DNA of 33,252 nucleotides from contig JAFMIZ010000020.1 of assembly GCA_017853715.1 (NCBI GenBank), positions 1 through 33,252 on the forward strand, in the 5' to 3' direction. Positions 23,502 through 31,036 of this stretch are shown here, piece by piece. Position 1 is the stretch's first letter. Each line of letters opens with the position of its first letter. Made by a program: the position numbers and the translations under genes. Source of the DNA: Pedosphaera sp. Its GTDB lineage: Bacteria > Verrucomicrobiota > Verrucomicrobiia > Limisphaerales > DSYF01. The notes below the pieces were generated by a model. The model did no database searches. It was not told the origin of the DNA and was given only the letters and a program-made list of their open reading frames with translations.

Positions 23502-24731
23502 ATGCGTTCACCTGACGATACGAATCCGCTCCCGCCCAAAGTGGCTACAGCGCTTGGCAACTTCAACCGCTGGCTGGTTGGTTACGGCGAGACCTCGTGG
23601 GATCACCAAAGTTATTTCGCCGGTGCTTATGGTGGCTGGGCGAAGGCGTTGTATTACCGCCATAAACTGCCGGGCATGGTGGCCGTGGCACCGATGATTT
23701 TCTCCGAGGCTTTTCTGCCGGCTGCACGCCGCTTGTTCCACGAGCGAATCCGTTTTCCGATTGCCGATGCCCATTACGCGATGGGCTACGCCTTCTTACA
23801 TCAGGCGACTGGGGAGCTGGCGCACTTGGAGCGGGCCATTCACTTTTTGGAGGCGCTGAAAGCCTCGCGTTGCCCAAGCTATGCGGACTATTGCTGGGGG
23901 TATCCGTTCGACTGGATGACCCGCAACGGGGTGATGAAGCGTGACACACCTCTTATCACGAGCACGCCCTATATGTATGAGGCGTTCCTTCAGGTGCATC
24001 AAATCCAGCCGCGCGAGGAGTGGCGTGAGGTGCTTGCCTCCATCGTGCGTCACGTATGCACGGACATCCATGATTTCAAGACTTCCGAGCGCGCCAGCAC
24101 CTGTTCTTACAATCCGCATGACCAAGGCGGCGTGGTGAACGCCTCTGCGTATCGCGCCTTCATGCTGACCAGTGCAGCGCGGGTGTTTGAGAATGAGTCG
24201 TATGCGAAGATCGCAGAGCGCAACCTGTATTTCGTGCTGGAATCACAAAACGCAGACGGTTCTTGGCCCTACGCGAAGGATGGCGTGCGTGATTTTGTGG
24301 ATCACTTTCATACCTGTTTCGTGATGAAGGCGCTGGCGAAAATTCACACGCTCACGGGTCATCCGGATACGCTGGCGGCATTGGAGCGTGGGGTGAAGTA
24401 TTATCTGGCCAGCCTATTTGGTGAGGATGGCATGCCCCGACCGTTTGCAGTGGCTCCGCGCCTGACGGTTTACCAGTGCGAACTCTATGATTGTGCTGAA
24501 TCCATCAACTTGTGCCTGCTGCTGCAGGACCGGTTTGGTCACTTGCGCGCCACGCTCGAAACCGTGGTAGCGGGCATCCTGCAAAACTGGATTCAGGTCA
24601 GTGGTGCGTTTCGTGCACGCAAACTGATGTTCGGCTGGGATAACGTGCCCATGCATCGCTGGGCGCAGTCACAGATGTTCCGGGCGCTGGCGTTCTATTA
24701 CGCTGATTCCAAAGGAAGGGGAACACGCTGA
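23502..24731 (+). CDS. Alpha/alpha-toroid protein, VpsJ-like
   Basis: A 409-residue protein rich in paired helices with aromatic and His/Asp/Cys-containing turns (e.g. YADYCWGYPFDWMTR near 125-139, ESQNADGSWPYAKDGVRDFV near 247-266, DHFHTCFVMKAL). This layout is that of six-hairpin (alpha/alpha)6 glycosidase-like or prenyltransferase-like toroids. QNADGSWPY resembles the QW-type repeat of terpene cyclase folds. The nearest named family I can suggest is the VpsJ polysaccharide biosynthesis protein of Vibrio, from recollection and not verified. No signal peptide is seen. It sits between a GT2 gene (3 nt gap) and the amidotransferase gene (1 nt gap), so it is part of the EPS operon. It may cleave, epimerise or measure the glycan; no catalytic residue can be assigned. 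Confidence 0.7.
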   Translation: MRSPDDTNPLPPKVATALGNFNRWLVGYGETSWDHQSYFAGAYGGWAKALYYRHKLPGMVAVAPMIFSEAFLPAARRLFHERIRFPIADAHYAMGYAFLHQATGELAHLERAIHFLEALKASRCPSYADYCWGYPFDWMTRNGVMKRDTPLITSTPYMYEAFLQVHQIQPREEWREVLASIVRHVCTDIHDFKTSERASTCSYNPHDQGGVVNASAYRAFMLTSAARVFENESYAKIAERNLYFVLESQNADGSWPYAKDGVRDFVDHFHTCFVMKALAKIHTLTGHPDTLAALERGVKYYLASLFGEDGMPRPFAVAPRLTVYQCELYDCAESINLCLLLQDRFGHLRATLETVVAGILQNWIQVSGAFRARKLMFGWDNVPMHRWAQSQMFRALAFYYADSKGRGTR

Positions 24732-24732
24732 T

Positions 24733-26619
24733 ATGTGCGGCATTTGCGGACAATTTAACTTCGGCAATCAGGAGCAGGTTCTACGTGAGCGCGTCGAGGC
24801 GATGGCGCGCACTATCTTGCATCGCGGGCCGGACGATGAGGGCTATCACTTTGATGGCAACCTCGGGCTCGGATTCCGGCGACTTTCGATCATCGACCTC
24901 TCGGGCGGACACCAGCCCATGTCTGATGCAGCGGAGACGGTTTGGGTAGTGTTCAACGGCGAGATCTACAATTATCTGGAACTGCGTCGTGAACTGAAAG
25001 CGAAAGGACACCAGTTCCGCACCCACTCAGACACCGAAGTCATTGTGCATGGTTACAAAGAGTGGGGCACGGACGCACTGAAGCGATTCAACGGCATGTT
25101 CGGGGTGGCCATCTGGGATGTGCAGCGACGCCGACTGATCGTGGCCCGGGATGCGATGGGCATCAAGTTGATTTACTATCGTAACTCCGGCGGGCAACTC
25201 ACCTTTGGTTCCGAACTTCGCCCCGTGCTCGCGGCCGATTCAGCGACGCGATCGGTGGATCCCATTGCGCTTAATATGTTCCTGCGCTTCCGCTATGTGC
25301 CGTCGCCGCTGACGATGTATCAAGGCATCCGGAAGCTGGCGCCAGGTTCGATGCTTGTCGTGGAAAACGGGCAATGCAGTGAAGAGCGCTGGTATGATTA
25401 CACGCCGAAGCCATTTGCTTCACCCAAGGAAGACGCAGAGGCCACGCAAGAATTGCTGGAGTTGTATCGGGGAGCGGTTAAGCGGCATCTGTTGAGCGAT
25501 GTTCCCGTAGGGATTCTGCTCAGCGGCGGCCTCGATTCAGGGTTGTTACTGGCGTTGATGAACGAGTTCGGTCGCGACTGGCCCTGCTACACGGTTGGCT
25601 ATGGGGATACGTTCGCCGATGACGAACTGCGTGATGCAGCGGAGACGGCGCGCTTGCTCGGCGGTAAGTTCATCCCGGTGCAATTGGACCAAGCCGAGTT
25701 CGAGCGATCGTTCCCCAAGATCGTAGATTCCCTCGAAGAGCCGGTGACGTCTTCGTCCATCGTGCCGATGTATTTCGTCTGTCAGCGGGCGCGGCAGGAT
25801 GTGAAAGTGGCGCTGATCGGCCAAGGACCAGACGAATTGTTCGCGGGCTACAAACGCCATCTGGGCGTGCATTACGGCGGCGTCTGGCGTGGATTGCCGG
25901 GACCGTTGCGTAGTCTGCTGGGCGCAGCAGTGCAAGCCTTGCCGCGCAATGAAACACTCAAGCGCGGCGTGCAGTCCTTGGGCACCGATGACCGGTTGCA
26001 ACGCTATCACGATGTATTCTCGCTCGCACCATTGAGCCAGATCGACGGGTTGTTCCAACCCGGTGTGCTTGCGGCAGGCAATGGTCATGCAACGGTGGAT
26101 TACTGGCGTTCGTTGCAACCGCAGATGCAGCACCTCGATGAACTAGGCGGATTCCAGATGCTGGAAATGCGCTCCTCATTGCCGGATGAGTTGCTCATGT
26201 TCGGCGACAAAATCTCCATGGCGCACAGCATTGAAGTGCGTGTTCCGTATCTCGACCGGACAGTGGTGGAATATGCGCAGCGGCTGGGCGCGAGCTTCAA
26301 GATTCGCGGACGTGAACGGAAATGGCTTCATCGCCAAGTCTGTCGCAACTACCTACAGCCTCAAATTCTCCAGCGCAAGAAGCGGGGGTTTGCGGTGAAC
26401 GTGGTGGATGGATGGTTCAATTCCTCCGTGGAAGGTGCACTGCCGGCGATGCTGCGCGACGAACAATCGTTAATGTATCAACTGCTGGATCCCGCTGCCG
26501 TGCGTGGGTTGCTGGCAGCCCACCAGTCCGGTCGGGCAGACAACCACAAGTTACTTTTCAGTCTTATCATGCTGGAGCAATGGCTGCGTGGCAGCAAATC
26601 TCGTGGCGCCCGTGCTTGA
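24733..26619 (+). CDS. Asparagine-synthase-type glutamine amidotransferase
   Basis: A 628-residue, full-length AsnB-family enzyme. Cys2 (MCGICGQF) is the glutaminase nucleophile. The N-terminal Ntn domain (1-205) also shows LHRGPDDEGYH (29-39), RLSIIDLSGGHQPM (50-63) and FNGEIYNYLELR (74-85). The synthase domain (about 235-600) has the PP-loop ILLSGGLDSGLLL (261-273; SGGLDS at 264-269) and GQGPDELFAGYKRH. It uses ATP and glutamine to turn a carboxyl group into an amide. In EPS and O-antigen clusters the family amidates uronic acids (WbpS of Pseudomonas aeruginosa is an example), and a diamino-uronic acid pathway is encoded in this same operon. A related XrtA/PEP-CTERM-associated amidotransferase group is an alternative. 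One base separates it from the VpsJ-like gene. Confidence 0.92.
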   Translation: MCGICGQFNFGNQEQVLRERVEAMARTILHRGPDDEGYHFDGNLGLGFRRLSIIDLSGGHQPMSDAAETVWVVFNGEIYNYLELRRELKAKGHQFRTHSDTEVIVHGYKEWGTDALKRFNGMFGVAIWDVQRRRLIVARDAMGIKLIYYRNSGGQLTFGSELRPVLAADSATRSVDPIALNMFLRFRYVPSPLTMYQGIRKLAPGSMLVVENGQCSEERWYDYTPKPFASPKEDAEATQELLELYRGAVKRHLLSDVPVGILLSGGLDSGLLLALMNEFGRDWPCYTVGYGDTFADDELRDAAETARLLGGKFIPVQLDQAEFERSFPKIVDSLEEPVTSSSIVPMYFVCQRARQDVKVALIGQGPDELFAGYKRHLGVHYGGVWRGLPGPLRSLLGAAVQALPRNETLKRGVQSLGTDDRLQRYHDVFSLAPLSQIDGLFQPGVLAAGNGHATVDYWRSLQPQMQHLDELGGFQMLEMRSSLPDELLMFGDKISMAHSIEVRVPYLDRTVVEYAQRLGASFKIRGRERKWLHRQVCRNYLQPQILQRKKRGFAVNVVDGWFNSSVEGALPAMLRDEQSLMYQLLDPAAVRGLLAAHQSGRADNHKLLFSLIMLEQWLRGSKSRGARA

Positions 26620-26654
26620 GCCTGGCATCCCATCCCGTTTTTTGAATTTTGAAT

Positions 26655-27596
26655 ATGGCAAAGCAAGCGAACGACCTGCGGACCTTCCACCGTGAAACAC
26701 TGATCAAGGGTCAACCCGCACAGCAGGAGTGCATAGCCATCAACGGGCAGACTTATGCGGTGGACCGGGGGGTCATCACCATGCTCAGCTTGGAGGACGA
26801 GTGGTATGAGGATGTTGCAGATCCGGAGGCTGTGGTGGAACAGTTGCGCCAAAGCAAAGGGTTCAAGCCAGACATCTTCACCTTCTGGCAACGTCTTCCG
26901 GATCTGGAGCCAAAGCATAAGTTCGCCATCGAATGGGAGGAAATTGCGGTGGTGCCCGTGCCGAGCTATGACCACTGGTTCAACCAGCAGATCAAGTCGC
27001 GCACGCGTAATTTGATCCGCAAGGCCGAGAAGGAAGGAATCACCGTCAAAGAGACGCCCTACGATGACGCGTTCGTGCGAGGCATGACGGCGATCTTCAA
27101 CGAAGCGCCCGTGCGGCAGGGTCGCAAGTTCTGGCATTACGGCAAGAGCTTTGAAACCGTGAAGCAGCAGTTCTCCCGCTACATCCATCGCGAATACATG
27201 ATAGGCGCCTATTTCGAGGGCGAAATGATTGGCTTCATCATGTTGGGCAACGCCGGCCGCTTCGGTCTGACTGGACAGATCATTTCAGCCATCAAGCATC
27301 GGGACAAGGCGACCAACAACGCCCTCATCGCCAAGGCGGTTGAGGTCTGCGCACAACGTGGCCTCCCGCAGCTATGCTACCTGTTTTGGAGCGGCGATTC
27401 ACTGGCGGAATTCAAGCGGCGCTGTGGATTCGAACCACTGCGAACACCGCGTTATTACGTTCCGCTGACAGCCAAAGGTCGGCTGGCCATGAAGCTCGGG
27501 CTGCATCGCGGCTGGAAAGCCATGTTGCCAGGCGGACTGAAGAGTTCACTGAAAAAGATGCGCAGCTGTTGGTATGAATTGAAGGGGGCGGAATAA
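26655..27596 (+). CDS. GNAT/FemAB-like acyl- or aminoacyltransferase
   Basis: A 313-residue protein with the mixed alpha/beta pattern of GNAT-fold enzymes of the FemAB / BioF2-like type. KSRTRNLIRKAEKEGITVKE (about 113-132) is a typical basic helix of FemAB-like proteins. REYMIGAYFEGEMIGFIMLG matches the central beta strands of the acyl-CoA or aminoacyl-binding fold, and CGFEPLRTPRYYVPL the end of the domain. FemAB relatives form peptide or amide bonds with aminoacyl-tRNA, while GNATs use acyl-CoA; I cannot tell which applies. It lies between two asparagine-synthase homologues, which suggests a shared job in attaching an amide-linked substituent to the polysaccharide (inference). ATG 26655 is used instead of an in-frame TTG at 26649. 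Confidence 0.7.
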   Translation: MAKQANDLRTFHRETLIKGQPAQQECIAINGQTYAVDRGVITMLSLEDEWYEDVADPEAVVEQLRQSKGFKPDIFTFWQRLPDLEPKHKFAIEWEEIAVVPVPSYDHWFNQQIKSRTRNLIRKAEKEGITVKETPYDDAFVRGMTAIFNEAPVRQGRKFWHYGKSFETVKQQFSRYIHREYMIGAYFEGEMIGFIMLGNAGRFGLTGQIISAIKHRDKATNNALIAKAVEVCAQRGLPQLCYLFWSGDSLAEFKRRCGFEPLRTPRYYVPLTAKGRLAMKLGLHRGWKAMLPGGLKSSLKKMRSCWYELKGAE

Positions 27597-27637
27597 TTCA
27601 ATTCATCTGCCCGCCCCGTTCCGCTTAATCATCAGCC

Positions 27638-29443
27638 ATGCCTGGCATCGTTGGAATCGTCGGTTTGCAACTCCCGCCTGAGGAGTGCGCGGAGCGCGTG
27701 ACACGGATGACACGCAGCCTCGTCCACGAGCCGTTTCACCAGTCAGGGACAGCCGCTTTTCCAGAGCTCAACATTCATGCCGGCTGGGTGTCCCACGCAG
27801 GATCGTTCGCGGCTGACCAGATTTTCTGGAGTGAGTCACGCAAGGTGGCACTGCTGCTCGCGGGGGAGTGTTTCTGTTCTCCAGAACTACGCACACGCCT
27901 GGTTCAGGCGGGTCACCAGTTCGGGACGAGTGGAGGCGGTTGGCTGGTGCGTGCGTATGAGGAACTCGGGGGGAAATTCTTCGCGGAACTTAACGGCTTG
28001 TTCAGCGGCCTACTGGTGGATTTCCAACAGCAACGCGCGTGGCTCTTCAACGACCGTTACGGAATCGAGCGTCTCTACTGGCATGAGTCGGCCGGCGCGC
28101 TTTACTTCGCCAGTGAGGCCAAAGCGCTGCTGGAGGTGGTTCCCGAATTGCGCAACTTCGACCCGCAAGGGGTTGCCCAGTACCTCCAGTATGGTTGCAC
28201 GATGGGCGAGCAAACCTTGTTTCAAGGCGTGCGACTGGCTCCAGGAGCCTCGCTTTGGAGCATCACGCCCTCAAGCCGTGCCTTAAGACGCTATTTCACG
28301 CCAGCCCAGTGGGAGGCGCAACCTGCGCTCAACGCAGCGGAATTCGAATCGTCATTCAGAGCAACTTTTGACCGGGTAGTCCCGCGGTATCTGGAACACG
28401 CTCCGCAGGTGGGCATCTCCCTAACGGGCGGGCTGGACACGCGCATGATTCTGGCGGCACTCGGACCAGAAAGGGCAAAGCTGAACAGTTACACTTTCTG
28501 TGGCCTGACGCGGGAAACTGTGGATGTGACGATTGCGCGCCAAGTTGCTGATGCTTGCGGGATGCCGCATCAGGTGCTGCCTATCAACGAAGATTTTTTC
28601 CGGCGATTTGGTGACTATGCCGACCGAACGGTTCGTCATACAGATGGTTGTTTTGGCGCACTAGGCGCGCATGAGATTTATTTTCATGAGCAAGCCCGGA
28701 GAGTGGCCCCGGTCAGATTGACTGGCAATTATGGGAGTGAAATTCTGCGTAGCATGTCTACCTTCAAACCGCTTGGCCTCTCACACCAATTGAGCACATT
28801 GGCAAGCTCAACCGGGCAGCAACGAATTTCGTCAGCCAAACATCCGGTTACATTCGCAGCGTTTGAGGAGGTGCCGTGGAATCTGTTCGGCACACTTGCC
28901 GCCGGTCGTTCCCAAATCAGCTTTCGGACTCCGTATCTGGACAATGAAATCGTCGCGCTAGCGTATCGAGCACCGCAAGCATTGCGAACCTCCCATGAAG
29001 GCGCGTCGCGTTACATCAGTGCAAAGGACAGGGCGCTGGGCTCTATTCCCACGGATAGGGGCGTGGGTGGGGCAACCGGGCCGGTCGAAATGATCCGGCG
29101 CACATTTGCGGAACTCGTTTGCAAACTGGACTACCATTACAGCGAGGGACTCCCGCGCAGGCTGGCCGCGCTCGACTCACCGTATGCCGCCATCGTGAAC
29201 GGGCTGGGCATAGCCGGATCCCACAAGCTGTTGCAATATAGGCGATGGTTGCAAAAGGAGCTGGCGGAGTTCGCCAAGGAAAGGTTGACGGCAGCACAAC
29301 TGCCTTTTTGGAATCAGAGCTTTGTGCGCTCCATGCACGATCAACATGTCGCCGGCCGCAAGAACTACAATCGCGAGATCAATGCGGTGGTCACCCTCGA
29401 AACCGTAAGTCGAACGCTGCTCAAGCATGCTCCTTCCAATTAA
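27638..29443 (+). CDS. Asparagine-synthase homologue without the glutaminase cysteine
   Basis: A 601-residue relative of AsnB. The N terminus reads MPGIVGIVGL, so the Cys2 nucleophile of the glutaminase domain is replaced by Pro. The rest of the Ntn-like domain is recognisable (LLAGECFC, RAYEELGGKFFAELNGLFSG, NDRYGIERLYW). The synthase domain keeps a modified PP-loop, SLTGGLDTRMILAAL (TGGLDT at 263-268), but the later GxGxDELF region is altered to GNYGSEILRS. Such proteins cannot use glutamine in the usual way; they may use free ammonia, another amine, or form a ligase with a different nucleophile. It is clearly distinct from the AsnB at 24733 (a diverged paralogue at best). It follows the GNAT gene by 41 nt and precedes a glycosyltransferase gene. 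Confidence 0.83.
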   Translation: MPGIVGIVGLQLPPEECAERVTRMTRSLVHEPFHQSGTAAFPELNIHAGWVSHAGSFAADQIFWSESRKVALLLAGECFCSPELRTRLVQAGHQFGTSGGGWLVRAYEELGGKFFAELNGLFSGLLVDFQQQRAWLFNDRYGIERLYWHESAGALYFASEAKALLEVVPELRNFDPQGVAQYLQYGCTMGEQTLFQGVRLAPGASLWSITPSSRALRRYFTPAQWEAQPALNAAEFESSFRATFDRVVPRYLEHAPQVGISLTGGLDTRMILAALGPERAKLNSYTFCGLTRETVDVTIARQVADACGMPHQVLPINEDFFRRFGDYADRTVRHTDGCFGALGAHEIYFHEQARRVAPVRLTGNYGSEILRSMSTFKPLGLSHQLSTLASSTGQQRISSAKHPVTFAAFEEVPWNLFGTLAAGRSQISFRTPYLDNEIVALAYRAPQALRTSHEGASRYISAKDRALGSIPTDRGVGGATGPVEMIRRTFAELVCKLDYHYSEGLPRRLAALDSPYAAIVNGLGIAGSHKLLQYRRWLQKELAEFAKERLTAAQLPFWNQSFVRSMHDQHVAGRKNYNREINAVVTLETVSRTLLKHAPSN

Positions 29444-29458
29444 ACTGGCGCCCATTTG

Positions 29459-30736
29459 ATGTCACCGTCCATGACCACATTGCGAACAGATGTGCCCACT
29501 GCTCCCTCAGGCAGCGGTCAAACGACTGCAAGCAGGGGGCTGGATCCTGAGCACGCACGGAGCATTGCACTGCTCACGGGCGGCGATGACCGCCCTTACG
29601 CGTTAGGACTGACGTGTGCATTGGTTGAAGCTGGTGTGGTGGTGGAGTTCATTGGCAGTGATCGGGTAAATGACCCCGAACTGCACGGCACACCGTGGGT
29701 TCGGTTTATCAATTTGCGGGGTGATCAAAGCGAGGGCGCGCCGCTGAGCGCAAAAATAAAACGGCTGCTGACCTACTACGGACGATTGATGCTCTACGCG
29801 GCGACAGCTCGCCCGCCGATTTTCCACATTCTTTGGAACAACAAATTTGAGTGGTTTGACCGGACGTTGTTGATGTTGCACTATCGGTTGATGGGGCGAA
29901 AAGTGGTGATGACGGTGCACAACGTCAATGTTGCCCGCCGGGATGGCTATGATTCCGCGTTCAACCGTTTCACCCTTGGAATTCAGTATCGTCTGGCGAA
30001 CCATCTGTTCGTTCACACATTAAAGATGAAAGCCGAGTTGGTTTCAGACTTCGCAGTGCCTGCGGACAAGGTGAGCATCATCCCGTTCGCTGTGAACGAC
30101 AAGATCCCCATCACAAACTTGACGCCTGTAGAGGCCAGAAAACGGCTTGGATTGGACCCAGCTCACCAAGTGGGATTGGCGTTTGGACAAATCGCCCCTT
30201 ACAAAGGACTCGATCAAATCGTCGCGGCGCTGCCTGAGATTATACAGCGGCATCCGCAGTTTCGACTGGTGGTCGCTGGCAAGGTGAAGCAAGGGTTCGA
30301 GGATTACTGGCGAAAGCTCGGAGAGAAGCTCACTTCCGAACCGCTGCAGGATCACGTGCTATTGCGCATCGAACACATCCCCGACGACCAGGTGGAGGTT
30401 TATTTCAAAGCGGCAGATGTTTCGTTGATGCCCTACACGGAAATCTTTCAAAGCGGCGTGCTGTTTCTGGCCTACACCTATGGACTGCCAGTAATCGCTT
30501 CAGATGTCGGGTCATTTCGTGAGGACATAGAGGAGGACGTCACAGGTTGGATTTGTCGACCACAAGATCCAGCGGACTTGGCTCGTTGCTTGACGCGACA
30601 CCTTGAAAGTCCGTTGCACCGGAACATTTCGACGAACAGGCTAGCAATTCAAAAATGGGCTGTGGAAAAGTATTCAGCAGCCAAAGTCGCAGCCATCACC
30701 TGTGAGGTCTACCATCGGCTGGACCGCAGGCCGTAG
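29459..30736 (+). CDS. Glycosyltransferase family 4 (second)
   Basis: A 425-residue GT-B glycosyltransferase. The N-terminal domain begins after a Ser/Thr-rich tail, with SIALLTGGDDRPYALGLTCA (about 35-54), and includes FHILWNNKFEWFDRTLLMLH and VVMTVHNVNVARRDGYDS. The C-terminal donor domain starts near GLAFGQIAPYKGLDQIVAAL, continues with VSLMPYTEIFQSGVLFLAYT, then GLPVIASDVGSFRE. It differs from the GT4 at 14797 in the region where E-x7-E is usually found (E-I-F-Q-S-G-V-L-F-L here). Start ATG 29459; ATG 29471 is possible. It closes the EPS operon: the next 300 bases are non-coding and a new promoter candidate follows. Confidence 0.88.
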   Translation: MSPSMTTLRTDVPTAPSGSGQTTASRGLDPEHARSIALLTGGDDRPYALGLTCALVEAGVVVEFIGSDRVNDPELHGTPWVRFINLRGDQSEGAPLSAKIKRLLTYYGRLMLYAATARPPIFHILWNNKFEWFDRTLLMLHYRLMGRKVVMTVHNVNVARRDGYDSAFNRFTLGIQYRLANHLFVHTLKMKAELVSDFAVPADKVSIIPFAVNDKIPITNLTPVEARKRLGLDPAHQVGLAFGQIAPYKGLDQIVAALPEIIQRHPQFRLVVAGKVKQGFEDYWRKLGEKLTSEPLQDHVLLRIEHIPDDQVEVYFKAADVSLMPYTEIFQSGVLFLAYTYGLPVIASDVGSFREDIEEDVTGWICRPQDPADLARCLTRHLESPLHRNISTNRLAIQKWAVEKYSAAKVAAITCEVYHRLDRRP

Positions 30737-30950
30737 AGCATACTGGGCAATGAGTCCAGAATTGCGACCCGCACTGTCAAAAAATTTGAGCTTCCGTTTT
30801 TAAGCAGGTCTTTGCAGCCGTGCGAATTGCGAGAGACGGCTCTGAGAAATGCGAGATAACAGTTGTAAACAGCGTTGAACCAACGGACAGTTAGTGCACC
30901 AATGCCAAGGAATTGCGTCTGGCCAGCGCAAATCATGCCGTCAGAAGAAA

Positions 30951-30966
30951 AAGGCACGGCCCTTGC
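30951..30966 (+). promoter_or_regulatory. Candidate sigma-54 (RpoN) promoter
   Basis: The bases GGCACG-GCCC-TTGC at 30953-30966 match the core sigma-54 consensus TGGCACG-N4-TTGCW at all ten core positions, with the -24 GG and -12 GC separated by exactly ten bases. Only the leading T (here A) and the final W (here G) differ. Transcription would start near 30978, about 60 nt before the ATG of the large secreted protein at 31037. The 300-bp gap 30737-31036 holds no gene I can support. Confidence 0.5.
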
Positions 30967-30982
30967 GGAGTGGAATGACTGA

Positions 30983-31025
30983 GGCACCCCTGGTGGCGAC
31001 ATGGAAAGCCAAGTTGAGGTGCCAC
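30983..31025 (+). promoter_or_regulatory. 5' leader with two mutually exclusive stems
   Basis: In the short leader of the gene at 31037, GGCACC (30983-30988) can pair with GGTGCC (31018-31023). GTGGC (30993-30997) can instead pair with GCCAC (31021-31025). The two share the downstream strand, so they are alternatives. The second arm ends about 11 nt before the ATG, where it could mask initiation. It does not match a riboswitch consensus I know. Confidence 0.3.
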
Positions 31026-31036
31026 GCCCAAAAAAC

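Noticed and set aside
30737-31036. A c-di-GMP (GEMM) riboswitch in the leader of the beta-helix gene
   Set aside because: The stems present do not fit the conserved GEMM core; only generic competing hairpins are supported.
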